Positions 1 to 7,142 of a stretch of DNA of 21,493 nucleotides are shown here, one piece after another; within the stretch, counting starts at the first letter, position 1, and each line of letters starts with the position of its first letter. Source of the stretch: an uncultured Eubacterium sp. (GTDB lineage: Bacteria; Bacillota; Clostridia; Lachnospirales; Lachnospiraceae); assembly GCA_910580075.1 (NCBI GenBank), contig CAJTVR010000023.1:32302-53794 (forward strand), written 5' to 3'. Both the position numbers and the translations under genes were made by a program. Below the pieces are notes generated by a model that saw only the letters and a program-made list of their open reading frames with translations, did not search any database and was not told where the DNA came from.

Positions 1-230
1 AAATCTATGCTTTCTATAATAATCAAGCACATTATCTTTTGTAATGACATAAGTTTCCGATACAAGATCACTGGCCTCCCTGCCTCTCGTAAATTCACCG
101 CCTGACGGCATTCCTGCCTTTGTTCCAATCTGAAACCATAGTTTTTTTCATCAATAAAGTCTGATCCTGATACTTCCACCAAATGTTCAAATCCGATCAC
201 TTTCTCACACAGCACTGTTTTGCCAACGTA
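1..230 (-). pseudogene. Unrecognised gene fragment, frameshifted, running off the left edge
   Basis: On the minus strand a protein-like reading begins just after in-frame stops at about 231-239 (VGKTVLCEKVIGFEHLVEVS...) and continues to about position 135 (...IDEKNYGF). There it is best continued in another frame (QIGTKAGMPSGGEFTRGRE..., then ...VITKDNVLDYYRKHRF) up to the window edge. One lost base in a short T run near 131-136 (an A run on the plus strand) would explain the switch. No ATG or ribosome site lies in front, so the 5' end also seems missing. I do not recognise the family. Protein-like composition in two successive frames is the only evidence, and the stretch could be non-coding. 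Confidence 0.3.
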
Positions 231-303
231 TTATTGTTATTTTTAAAGTTTTTAAATTTTTTAAAGCGAATTCGACTGCTTAAAATTCTTGTGATATAAC
301 GTG

Positions 304-341
304 CATAAAAAAGAGGCATAACTTTTTCTGTCATGCCTCTA
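304..341 (-). terminator. Intrinsic terminator of the formyltransferase operon
   Basis: A perfect 8-bp stem (312-319 with 333-340, AGAGGCAT/ATGCCTCT) has a 13-nt loop. Read on the minus strand it is followed at once by a run of Ts. It begins six bases after the formyltransferase stop codon, so it closes the deacetylase-formyltransferase transcript. Confidence 0.85.
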
Positions 342-345
342 AAAA

Positions 346-1140
346 CTATCCTAAATAAATGTCTTTAAATAAAGATTCATCTCTATTAGATAATTGCCTG
401 TATACTTCTTCCTCATCAGGAAGATTCTCTAAATAATCTTTTGCAGTTTCATCTGTAAAATCGGAATTCCTGGTATATAAAATTTCTTTTCCTCTATCCT
501 GAACCTCTGGTTTGATTTTAAAAATCTGACCTGTCTGTACCCTGTCCACAAGCGAATCTATAGCAACTTTTACCGACATCATTCCTAAATCAAACGGCTT
601 TATTTTTTGAGGTTTCGGAAATGCATGGTAAAGGATATCGCCAGAATCCAGGCCTCTGCTCAGCATATGTATCGTCGCTCCAACCATATCTATATGTCCT
701 TTGTAAGGTGCCCAGAAGTTTGTGGAACTTCCTCTAAAATACGGACTGACACCCATATGTATATTAATTGCTTTATGCTCAACAAGAAATTCTATTAAAT
801 CTCCTTTGATATAACTGCTGCCTAAGACTACAAAAACATCTGACTGCAACGCCGGTTTAAGAATGTCCAGGCTGACTTTATTCAGGTCGCCAGATTTTAA
901 TGCAAGCTGTCTTACATTTTTTTCTAAGAAACAGATTTCTCCAAAAATATTCGTTTCAGACTGATTTACATATGTAAAATATTGCTGCATGACTGGTGAA
1001 TTGTCAAAAAAATCTTTGACCAATCCTGGAAAAACCGTAGTACATTCCTGAACCGCAAATACTTCATCTGCAATTTTAGCCATTTGATTAATCAGATACA
1101 GGTGTCTTGGTCTGTTGCTTGTGAATACTGTTATTTTCAT
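346..1140 (-). CDS. Formyltransferase-fold protein, probably a sugar N-formyltransferase
   Basis: This 264-aa protein has the N10-formyltetrahydrofolate formyltransferase core. The signature NIHMGVSPYFRG carries the expected catalytic Asn126 and His128, and GLDSGDIL carries Asp165; this Asn-His-Asp triad is known from Fmt, ArnA and sugar N-formyltransferases. It lacks an obvious Fmt C-terminal tRNA-binding domain, and it shares an operon with a polysaccharide deacetylase. I therefore infer formylation of an amino sugar in a surface glycan rather than of initiator tRNA. The start follows a good ribosome site (AAGGAGATG). The first 53 bases lie inside the end of the deacetylase gene, which implies translational coupling. 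The stop is TAG, followed directly by the terminator at 304-341. The exact substrate cannot be told from sequence. Confidence 0.8.
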   Translation of the reverse strand: MKITVFTSNRPRHLYLINQMAKIADEVFAVQECTTVFPGLVKDFFDNSPVMQQYFTYVNQSETNIFGEICFLEKNVRQLALKSGDLNKVSLDILKPALQSDVFVVLGSSYIKGDLIEFLVEHKAINIHMGVSPYFRGSSTNFWAPYKGHIDMVGATIHMLSRGLDSGDILYHAFPKPQKIKPFDLGMMSVKVAIDSLVDRVQTGQIFKIKPEVQDRGKEILYTRNSDFTDETAKDYLENLPDEEEVYRQLSNRDESLFKDIYLG

Positions 1141-2068
1141 CTTTTTTCATCTCCTTAATTATATTTGAATGATCTTCCCTTGGAATCATTAATTTTGACT
1201 TATATGGTATCATACTTTCCTTAAAAGCGATTTCTATTCCAAGTTTTTTCATAATTTGTTCCGTATCCTCATTTACGCTTCCACAAGGATATGAAGCCGA
1301 TATCACCTTTGTTCCCAAACAGTCTTCTAATATTTCTTTGCATGTGCTATATTCATTTAATTGATCATTATAATCATATTTACCCAGGCAGGTTGGATGC
1401 GTATGGGAATGCAGCCCTACAAGATGCCCGTTATTACCAAGATCCCTGATCTGCATATTTCCGCACCAAAGATTTTTAGCATAATATTGAATGTCATAAT
1501 TGTATTTTTCTAACATAAAATCCATAATCTTATAGTATTGAGACTGCCCTAATACCTCTTCCCTATAATACCTGAATTTTCTGTCATTTAACGAATAAAA
1601 ACTATACTGCACTAAATAAGTACTGGCATCAAACCCATTTTCAATATTAAAATCAATACTTAATTCTTTTTTCCGGTCTTCATATATTGCAAAAAAAGCC
1701 TTGTAAAATTCATCTATGTCAGTAAACATCAAATGTCTGAAATGCCGGTATATTTCCAGCTTTTCTGCTTTTCCCTGAATCGGTGAAGTATATGCAAAAA
1801 AGAAAGCCGGCAGTTTTCTTTTATTCAGGACTGGCATAGCGATATCGTACTGGCACAAAAGATTGTCATCAAATGTCACGCAGACATCTTTATACTGTAA
1901 ATCATCATGCTGCGCCTTATAACAGTATTCATCTGCGCCAATCAGGTTATAACGCTCTGCATAATAATCTAATATATTTTCGAAATCTTCTTGCGAAACC
2001 GAACCCTGCTCTGCAATGTGCTTTTTATTGTCATGAAAATGGTGAAACATCATTCCATGTGTCCCCAT
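1088..2068 (-). CDS. Polysaccharide deacetylase (NodB-homology) family protein
   Basis: The protein has about 326 aa and NodB-type (carbohydrate esterase 4) motifs in order: TFDD at residues 65-68 (catalytic base and metal Asp), HSHTH at 220-224 (metal histidines) and SYPCG near 259-263. About 100 residues without recognised motifs separate motifs 1 and 2, longer than in minimal chitin or peptidoglycan deacetylases. No signal peptide or membrane segment is seen, so a cytoplasmic role on a glycan precursor is plausible. I chose the ATG at 2068 because GGAGAG lies seven bases before it. An ATG at 2083 would add five residues but has a poor ribosome site and would sit almost on the predicted transcription start. 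The 3' end overlaps the formyltransferase by 53 bases, so the two probably act in one surface-glycan pathway. Confidence 0.8.
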   Translation of the reverse strand: MGTHGMMFHHFHDNKKHIAEQGSVSQEDFENILDYYAERYNLIGADEYCYKAQHDDLQYKDVCVTFDDNLLCQYDIAMPVLNKRKLPAFFFAYTSPIQGKAEKLEIYRHFRHLMFTDIDEFYKAFFAIYEDRKKELSIDFNIENGFDASTYLVQYSFYSLNDRKFRYYREEVLGQSQYYKIMDFMLEKYNYDIQYYAKNLWCGNMQIRDLGNNGHLVGLHSHTHPTCLGKYDYNDQLNEYSTCKEILEDCLGTKVISASYPCGSVNEDTEQIMKKLGIEIAFKESMIPYKSKLMIPREDHSNIIKEMKKDENNSIHKQQTKTPVSD

Positions 2069-2092
2069 GATAATTCTCTCCATATTTTCTTA

Positions 2093-2121
2093 AAATTATG
2101 AATTCGAATGCGAATTATCAA
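2093..2121 (-). promoter_or_regulatory. Candidate promoter of the deacetylase operon, with an inverted repeat
   Basis: On the minus strand TTGATA (2121-2116) lies 17 nt from TAATTT (2098-2093). A CATAAT at 15-nt spacing is an alternative -10. The spacer holds an inverted repeat, AATTCG-AATG-CGAATT (2101-2116), which could be an operator. The implied short leader fits the start codon at 2068. Confidence 0.45.
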
Positions 2122-2225
2122 AAAGTGTACATTTTGAAAATTGTTTTGTCAGAACATTTAATGGCATTATTAGGACAAAAGTTGGAAAAAATATAGAAAA
2201 ATGTGAAAATAATCCACTAAAATAC

Positions 2226-2254
2226 TTGCAATTTCACAAAAAGTGTCATATAAT
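2226..2254 (+). promoter_or_regulatory. Sigma-A-type promoter in front of a candidate small RNA
   Basis: TTGCAA (2226-2231), a 17-nt spacer and a perfect TATAAT (2249-2254) lie on the plus strand, with no plausible protein gene directly downstream. Transcription would start near 2261. Confidence 0.5.
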
Positions 2255-2260
2255 CGAATG

Positions 2261-2406
2261 CAGATTGCAGTTGTCAAAAAGTACACCTTATGGCTATCAC
2301 CAGCCCTTTTTACCGTCAAAAACATCCGGTACTCCCGACGTCTGCGGTAAAAATTATTTCACTTATACCACAGCAATTTCAGGCTTCCGAAAAGGGGAGC
2401 TTTTTT
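2261..2406 (+). ncRNA. Candidate small structured RNA (unrecognised)
   Basis: A promoter with perfect TATAAT and an intrinsic terminator bracket about 146 nt in the gap between the deacetylase and Big2 genes. Within it are a short GGCT/AGCC hairpin near 2293-2306, an imperfect 8-bp hairpin CTGCGGTA/TACCACAG (about 2342-2373) and the terminator hairpin. The overlapping short reading frames have no ribosome site and look like noise. I compared it by eye with common riboswitch, 6S, SRP and T-box patterns and saw no match. The boundaries are inferred and transcription is not shown. Confidence 0.4.
2381..2406 (+). terminator. Intrinsic terminator of the candidate small RNA
   Basis: GCTTCC (2383-2388) pairs with GGGAGC (2395-2400) around a GAAAAG loop, with one G-T pair, and is followed by six Ts (2401-2406). 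The T run is only on the plus-strand side, so it ends rightward transcription. From 2407 to the Big2 promoter at 2647 I see no gene, only AT-rich sequence. Confidence 0.65.
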
Positions 2407-2646
2407 GTTTCCATGCCTTTACAATTTCAGCCTCCTGCTGCGATTTTTCTAGTACCAAAGCCAGCTGCCTCACCCATTCTCTTCACTGTAAAATTTACTT
2501 CTTTTTCTAACAATACAAAACCCGGCTGTCATCGCCATTATAATCGCCATTCGCAATATTTGCATTGACATCCAAAACCCCGCATTTTCAATATCTCCGG
2601 GCCGTTTTACTAATTAACAGCATAAAAATTTTGTATATTATTCACA

Positions 2647-2675
2647 TTTACAGCTGTGGTCTTTCATGCTATGAT
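2647..2675 (+). promoter_or_regulatory. Promoter of the Big2-domain gene
   Basis: TTTACA (2647-2652) is 17 nt from TATGAT (2670-2675); each hexamer matches the sigma-A consensus at five of six bases. The Big2 start codon is about 70 nt downstream, after AGGAGGT. Confidence 0.65.
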
Positions 2676-2743
2676 TGCCTTACCTGGTTCGGCGTGCCAG
2701 ATACCTATGACAGCATCATCTATCAAGTCAGGAGGTAATTCAT

Positions 2744-3532
2744 ATGACACGCAAATCTATTTATTCTATAATATCCGTTATACTGATATCTATCATGCTG
2801 CTGTTTACCCCGTTCACCCGCATAACAGTTCATGCCGCCGCTCTGCCGCCGCTTGTTGTACTTACTAAATACAGCAAAACTATGGCCATTGGCGACGAAT
2901 ATCAGCTGATTGCGGTAGCTTCAAATGGAAAACAGCCCACGTTTAAAAGCAGTAAATCGTCTATTGCTTCCGTCAATACGTATGGACTGATCACAGCAAA
3001 AAAAGCCGGAACCTGTAAGATTACGGCCAAAATCAGGAATGCCGAAGCATCCTGCAAAATCACTGTAAAACCGGCTTCCCTGTCCATCAGCTCAGGCAGT
3101 TTTTCTCTTTACCGTCTTGGTACCAGACAGCTGACAGCCTCAGTGTCCACCGGACATCCTGTTACCTGGAAATCCAGCAAAAGCAGTGTGGCTTCTGTAG
3201 ATGAGAACGGCCTCGTAACAGCAGTAAAGCATGGCTCCGCTAAAATCACTGCGACTGCAGACGGAGTGTCTAAGTCCTGTACGGTCACTGTAAAGCAGCC
3301 TAAAATCAAACTTTCTGCTTCTGAATTATCGCTTACAGCCGGACAGTCGTATCGCTTGTATGCCACAGTTTCCTCTGGAAATCCGGCAGAATGGAGTACC
3401 AGCAATGGAAATATCCTGTCTGTCAGCCCCGATGGTACAATCCGGGCATTGAAAAAAGGCCGGGCATATGTATATGCCCGTGAAGACGGAATCAAAGTGA
3501 AATGCAATGTAATTGTCAGCGATACGGAATAA
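2744..3532 (+). CDS. Secreted protein with three Big2 (bacterial Ig-like group 2) domains
   Basis: This 262-aa protein starts with a signal peptide: basic MTRK, a hydrophobic core to about residue 22 and a likely cleavage after VHA (residue 31). Three Big2-type repeats follow at about 37-109, 110-185 and 186-260. Each shows the family pattern of a WKSSKSSVASVDENGLVTA-like strand followed by a G-x-AKITA strand. No catalytic domain, LPxTG motif or membrane anchor is present, so it is probably exported or loosely attached to the wall, and its binding partner is unknown. The start has an excellent ribosome site (AGGAGGT) and its own promoter. The last 12 codons are copied three more times after the stop codon in a 37-bp tandem array. 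This suggests the C-terminus was shortened by repeat expansion. Confidence 0.85.
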   Translation: MTRKSIYSIISVILISIMLLFTPFTRITVHAAALPPLVVLTKYSKTMAIGDEYQLIAVASNGKQPTFKSSKSSIASVNTYGLITAKKAGTCKITAKIRNAEASCKITVKPASLSISSGSFSLYRLGTRQLTASVSTGHPVTWKSSKSSVASVDENGLVTAVKHGSAKITATADGVSKSCTVTVKQPKIKLSASELSLTAGQSYRLYATVSSGNPAEWSTSNGNILSVSPDGTIRALKKGRAYVYAREDGIKVKCNVIVSDTE

Positions 3533-3643
3533 AAGTGAAATGTAATGTAACTGTCAGTGATACGAATTGAAGTGAAATGTAATGTAACTGTCAGTGATAC
3601 GAATCAAAGTAAAATGTAATGTAATTGTCAGTGATGCAGAATC
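3494..3643 (+). repeat. Four tandem copies of a 37-bp unit spanning the Big2 stop codon
   Basis: Units begin at about 3495, 3533, 3570 and 3607 (spacing 38, 37, 37). The core AAGTGAAATGTAATGTAA is nearly the same in units 2-4, and unit 1 is the coding end of the Big2 gene. Each unit can encode VKCNV(I/T)VSD in one frame, but the period is not a multiple of three, so the copies lie in different frames. An inverted repeat (GCAGAATCA 3636-3644 with 3660-3668) follows without a T run. Confidence 0.8.
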
Positions 3644-3704
3644 ATATCTGGTATTTGCCTGATTCTGCTGTCAGTACTTCAGCATTTTCTGCTTAGATTA
3701 TCCA

Positions 3705-3744
3705 GATAAAACAACCGGTGTTCACAGATGCTGTAAACATCGGT
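3705..3744 (-). terminator. Probable intrinsic terminator of the serine acetyltransferase gene
   Basis: ACCGGTGTT (3714-3722) pairs with AACATCGGT (3736-3744), nine pairs including one G-T. On the minus strand it leads into TTGTTTTAT. It lies 55 bases after the stop codon of the acetyltransferase gene. Confidence 0.55.
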
Positions 3745-3799
3745 CAGATTACAATTCTTCTAAACGAGCTGCCATCCCGTACTGCCCGCCGAACCGTAT

Positions 3800-4738
3800 T
3801 TAAATCACCCAGTCCCAGACCTGCTCCTGTTCACTGCCTTTTGGAGGATCAGCCTGAAACACCATCTCAGGCGCTTTTAATGAGACTTTTGTATACGCCG
3901 GAACCGATTCGGTAATAAATGTATTTCCTCCGATAATAGAATTTGCTCCGATTACGGTGTCGCCGCCTAAAATCGTAGCTCCCGAATAAATAGTAACATT
4001 ATTTTCAATCGTAGGATGACGCTTTACCTCTGCCAGAAGCTGTCCTTTCCGGGTAGAAAGTGCTCCCAGAGTCACACCCTGGTACAGTTTCACGTTGTTG
4101 CCTATCCGGGTTGTTTCCCCGATAACAACTCCAGTTCCATGGTCAATAAAAAAATATTCTCCGATTTCAGCCCCCGGATTAATGTCTATCCCCGTGCGGC
4201 TGTGTGCATATTCCGTCATAATACGGGGAATGAACGGAACATTTTTTTTATACAGTTCATGTGCCATACGGTACACAAAAATAGCGAATACCCCCGGATA
4301 AGACGATATAATTTCCTGTCTGCTTTTCGCTGCCGGATCTCCATCAAACCCTGCCTGGACATCTTTGAGCAGCATATTCTGAATATCTGCAAGCCTGCTG
4401 ATAAAATACCTGGCTGTTTCATCTGCCTGCTGTACAATCTCTGCCTGCGTTTTGATTTCATTCGTATACGCAAGCGCAATCTCTGCCTGCTGGCGCAGCT
4501 CGCTGCGGATACTGTTTAACGTATTACCTGCAAAATAACGGGCATCTGCAGATTTGAAATTCTTTTCCTCAAAATAACCCGGAAACATCAGCGACCGGAG
4601 ACGCTTAATCAAAATGATGATATTGCTTCTGCCGGGCAGCCTGCGGTTTTCTTTTGTTACAAATACTTCATCCGACAGATAATTCTGCGTAATCCTAAAA
4701 ACCGCCTGGTCAAACTCCTTATTGTTTTCTGCTTCCAT
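3800..4738 (-). CDS. epsC: Serine O-acetyltransferase, EpsC/CysE type
   Basis: This 312-aa enzyme is expected to transfer acetyl from acetyl-CoA to L-serine, giving O-acetylserine for cysteine synthesis. Residues 1-170 are mainly helical, as in the long N-terminal part of EpsC-type enzymes. From about 175 to 285 there is a left-handed beta-helix of hexapeptide repeats (for example INPGAEIG, VVIGETTRIG). The catalytic pair expected from CysE is visible as Asp185 (GIDINPGA) and His200 (IDHGTG). LYQGVTLGAL is the usual acetyl-CoA-side segment. The start has GAGGAGG six bases upstream. The gene stands alone and convergent to the Big2 gene, and it is the last chromosomal gene before the prophage. 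A related hexapeptide acetyltransferase is the only realistic alternative. Confidence 0.9.
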   Translation of the reverse strand: MEAENNKEFDQAVFRITQNYLSDEVFVTKENRRLPGRSNIIILIKRLRSLMFPGYFEEKNFKSADARYFAGNTLNSIRSELRQQAEIALAYTNEIKTQAEIVQQADETARYFISRLADIQNMLLKDVQAGFDGDPAAKSRQEIISSYPGVFAIFVYRMAHELYKKNVPFIPRIMTEYAHSRTGIDINPGAEIGEYFFIDHGTGVVIGETTRIGNNVKLYQGVTLGALSTRKGQLLAEVKRHPTIENNVTIYSGATILGGDTVIGANSIIGGNTFITESVPAYTKVSLKAPEMVFQADPPKGSEQEQVWDWVI

Positions 4739-4958
4739 AACTGCCTCCTCGTTTCTATTTTATTTGTGCTCCTGTGACTGCTAATTTAATTACCGTACTG
4801 CCCGGTCATTTTCTGTGACACTTATGACAAATCCGGTTCCATATATTATATCACAAAAAAGGGTTCAGTACAACATAGCGCAAACACTGTATTTATGGGA
4901 AAAGTTCAGTCTTTACACGCTAACTAAATCTGTCAAAATCCCCTCAATTAGTAACAAA
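4739..4958. other. Prophage-chromosome junction region (inferred; att core not identified)
   Basis: This 220-bp stretch without a gene separates the endolysin, normally the last late gene of such phages, from the chromosomal acetyltransferase gene. It holds that gene's promoter and leader. The rest (about 4875-4958) shows no gene, terminator or clear repeat. The attachment site is expected here, but its other copy lies outside the window, so the core cannot be defined. Confidence 0.35.
4845..4873 (-). promoter_or_regulatory. Extended -10 promoter of the serine acetyltransferase gene
   Basis: On the minus strand TGATATAAT (4853-4845) is a perfect extended -10 element. A weak -35 (TTGTAC) lies 17 nt upstream. 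The leader of about 100 nt is too short for a T-box riboswitch. Confidence 0.55.
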
Positions 4959-6308
4959 TTAGGAACAGATTTCACAGTAGTTAGGGTTCCCCAAATAGAT
5001 CCATCCGTTGCGCTTTTCCCGGTATGATTTCAGCAGGCCCCAACTGCCGGAAATTTCCACAATAGTGAAGGTTCCGATGCCCGTGTACTTGCCTGACAAA
5101 TTGCTGTTATCTGCGGAACCGGGGCTTGTTCTGATATTCAGATCCGGGATGATAACTCTGACCAGAAAAGGAACAACGGGGAAGGGGGATGCAGGTTCAG
5201 GTGCAGCCGCCTGTGTACCGGTGATTGCTGTCAGTATAGTCAAAATCTTTCCACCATACCCAGCCCCCGCAGCCCAGCCTTTACCGTGTGGGTTTTCCTG
5301 AATCCCCAGCCATTCCACACAAGGCGCACAGCCACGGGACACATACTTGAACCGGGGATCAATAACCGGATTTACCAGCGGTTCAGTATTTGCATACGCT
5401 TTCAAATGCTGGATCTGCGCCCGGATGCCGTTCTGCGGCGTGTCAAAAGAATTACCCTTCATGCCGTTACTGGTTACACCCATACCGCAGAAATTATTCT
5501 GATCCAGTGTAACAGCAGAACCCTTGAAAGTGAAATTCCCTGTTTCAAGACAGGACTGTGCAAAGGCAAGATCACCCCGGATCCCTTCTGTTGCACCTTC
5601 TGACAGGTACAAAGGTATCATGTCAATGACTGACTGTGCCACAGCCGGATTTTTTGCTTTGACATAGGCCCGCATCTGATCAGCTGTAGCCTGTGCCGCA
5701 CCAGTGATCTGTGTGACAGACGGTGCAACCGGGGAACCCATAGCGGCCTTGATCGCTTTCCTGAATCCGTCCATAGTATACCCCATGTTCAGCTGATTCC
5801 ATAAATGAACCGGATCGCCGTGATTGCTGGCAATCCCTCGTTTGTGTCCTTCTTCGTGGGAAAGAATAACCCCATCGGTCAGCGGATCAAGCCTGAACCG
5901 TTCACATAGTTCAGCAAACAACTGAACGGCGCTTTCATATGTGCGCCTGACTGCGGCCCGTGCTTCCTCTACATTGGAACAGGTAAAACGTGCGCCGCCC
6001 GTGTATCTGATACAGGCCGGTTCACACATTTCAACACCGATATGCGTATTATTGCCGGATCCGTTTGGCCCGGATCCACAATGCCGTCCCCGGTATTCCC
6101 ACGGCAAAGTTTGGTACACGTCCCCGGTATTTGCGTCAATGAACGCATGAACACACACAGACTTGTCAGCACTGTTCCAGCTGTTCACAAATACCTGTGC
6201 GGAAGGCTGCGGGCAGCCCACGCTATGAAGCATTAAGCCGCCCTTTGTATTCTGCTTTGCTGCCTGATAACAGCGGTTCCTTGTCAGGAAATGTTCAACG
6301 ATCTTCAC
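4959..6308 (-). CDS. Phage endolysin: amidase + glucosaminidase + SH3 domain
   Basis: This 449-aa cell-wall hydrolase has three parts. Residues 1-185 form an Amidase_2-like N-acetylmuramoyl-L-alanine amidase with a zinc-type His28 (LMLHSVG) and the cluster SHEEGH...SNHGDPVHLW at 150-170. Residues 210-365 resemble a glucosaminidase, with a candidate catalytic Glu255 in SCLETGNF. Residues about 382-449 are an SH3-type wall-binding domain (LNIRTSPG...WIYLG). Two catalytic domains cutting different bonds are common in clostridial phage lysins. There is no signal peptide, so release depends on the holin just upstream. The start is GTG at 6308, and its GTGA overlaps the holin stop by four bases, so the two are translationally coupled. 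It is the last gene of the phage late region. Confidence 0.9.
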   Translation of the reverse strand: MKIVEHFLTRNRCYQAAKQNTKGGLMLHSVGCPQPSAQVFVNSWNSADKSVCVHAFIDANTGDVYQTLPWEYRGRHCGSGPNGSGNNTHIGVEMCEPACIRYTGGARFTCSNVEEARAAVRRTYESAVQLFAELCERFRLDPLTDGVILSHEEGHKRGIASNHGDPVHLWNQLNMGYTMDGFRKAIKAAMGSPVAPSVTQITGAAQATADQMRAYVKAKNPAVAQSVIDMIPLYLSEGATEGIRGDLAFAQSCLETGNFTFKGSAVTLDQNNFCGMGVTSNGMKGNSFDTPQNGIRAQIQHLKAYANTEPLVNPVIDPRFKYVSRGCAPCVEWLGIQENPHGKGWAAGAGYGGKILTILTAITGTQAAAPEPASPFPVVPFLVRVIIPDLNIRTSPGSADNSNLSGKYTGIGTFTIVEISGSWGLLKSYREKRNGWIYLGNPNYCEICS

Positions 6309-6733
6309 TGGTGATCACCTTCACTTTCTGCTTTGCTTTTCAGCACTTCGATGGCCTTTGTGATAACTGCGGGAATGGGGATCCCCATAAGACCGGCATT
6401 TTCGATAATTGAAATAGTTTCATTTGCGATAAATGCGATCACCACGGCATCCCTGATAAAGTTGGAACCCATGACCAGATCCAGCCGACACGCCACCAAA
6501 ACCACAAGCAAGGTCACGCCTTTTCTGCAAAGACCTTTCCATCCTGCTGTGCTTTCCAGTGCGCCGTTCTCTGTCTTTTCGCTGGCCTTAAATACCCCGG
6601 CAACGATCAGACCTGTCACATAATCAATTCCCATGAAGATCAGCAGCGTCACCAGTGCGGCATCCCAGCCCCCGAACAGGGAAGCGATCCAGCTTCCAAC
6701 TACACCGATAAAAGTTAAAAGTTTCATTTTCAT
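6305..6733 (-). CDS. Phage holin (TcdE/Cph1-like family)
   Basis: The 142-aa membrane protein has about four hydrophobic segments: near residues 4-20, 25-45, 68-86 and 88-108. The LLIFMGIDYVTGLI motif followed by a charged, Gly-rich loop and S(T)AGWKGLCRK is typical of the phage_holin_4 (toxin secretion/phage lysis) family. It should form the membrane lesions that let the endolysin reach the wall. I chose the ATG at 6733 because AAAGGATGG precedes it at a good distance; an ATG at 6754 would put that ribosome site inside the gene. It overlaps the endolysin start by four bases. A 60-nt nested palindrome lies just upstream and may limit expression. Confidence 0.88.
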   Translation of the reverse strand: MKMKLLTFIGVVGSWIASLFGGWDAALVTLLIFMGIDYVTGLIVAGVFKASEKTENGALESTAGWKGLCRKGVTLLVVLVACRLDLVMGSNFIRDAVVIAFIANETISIIENAGLMGIPIPAVITKAIEVLKSKAESEGDHQ

Positions 6734-6751
6734 GTCTTTCCATCCTTTCTG

Positions 6752-6811
6752 CACACGGAAAAAGCACCCGTCTGACGCTCATATAACGTCATATAGGTGC
6801 TTTAACGTGTG
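6752..6811 (-). terminator. Nested 60-nt palindrome before the lysis genes
   Basis: Three arms pair in order: CACACG (6752-6757) with CGTGTG (6806-6811), AAAGCACC (6761-6768) with GGTGCTTT (6796-6803), and TGACG (6773-6777) with CGTCA (6787-6791). On the minus strand the middle arm ends in CTTTTT before the outer arm closes, so it may work as a leaky terminator or as an RNA stability or processing hairpin between the tail and lysis genes. Confidence 0.65.
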
Positions 6812-6843
6812 TCTTTGATAATTTGTCCATGTAGCTGAAAAAA

Positions 6844-6972
6844 TCAATCTGCGGCCAGTTCAGGCACTTCCATGTCAATCAGAACTTCCTTGACCTGTTC
6901 TTTCAGCTTTGCCGGAACATCACCATAGGTTTTCTTGCCTTTGATGATCAGCAGCGCATAAACGATTGCCAT
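6844..6972 (-). CDS. XkdX/CD1375-like small phage protein, copy 2
   Basis: This 42-aa protein (MAIVYALLIIKGKKTYGDVP...) belongs with the short proteins found between tail fibre and holin genes in Firmicutes phages (XkdX position in PBSX; CD1375-like in clostridia). Their shared pattern is MAxVYAxLIxKGKKTxxDVP. The function of the family is not established. I start it at 6972 because AAAGGGGGTGG stands before this ATG and the family begins MA(x)VYA. An in-frame ATG at 7026 would add 18 hydrophobic residues and would overlap the previous stop as ATGA, so a longer coupled form cannot be excluded. It is a diverged paralogue of the gene just upstream. Confidence 0.75.
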   Translation of the reverse strand: MAIVYALLIIKGKKTYGDVPAKLKEQVKEVLIDMEVPELAAD

Positions 6973-7022
6973 ATTATCCACCCCCTTTCCCAGTATGAAA
7001 TAAAGCAGGACTTCCAGCAGGA

Positions 7023-7142
7023 TCATTTTGTGTCACCCGCCAGCAGCGCCTTGACTTCCTTCTGCAAACTTTTGGGAACGTCCTTGACCGTCTTTTTACC
7101 CTTGCGGATCAGGTCAGCATAAACCTTTGCCATCATGCTCAT
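7023..7142 (-). CDS. XkdX/CD1375-like small phage protein, copy 1
   Basis: A 39-aa protein, MSMMAKVYADLIRKGKKT..., with the same MAxVYAxLIxKGKKTxxDVP core as its neighbour. It starts at 7142 in a TAATG overlap with the preceding gene, with AGGGGG about ten bases upstream. Starts at 7133 or 7136 would give the canonical MAKVYA or MMAKVYA N-terminus. Its place after the tail-fibre region and before the holin matches XkdX of PBSX. No function is known to me. Confidence 0.75.
   Translation of the reverse strand: MSMMAKVYADLIRKGKKTVKDVPKSLQKEVKALLAGDTK

Noticed and set aside
2226..2568. Overlapping plus-strand reading frames of 92-94 residues
   Set aside because: They lack ribosome sites, cross an intrinsic terminator, and have the composition of random frames.
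3494..3643. CRISPR array
   Set aside because: The 37-bp units follow each other directly without unique spacers, and the first is coding sequence.
6789..6830. 13-codon leader-like frame (MDKLSKTHVKAPI) running into the palindrome
   Set aside because: It has no ribosome site and no run of regulatory codons, so attenuation by a leader peptide is not supported.
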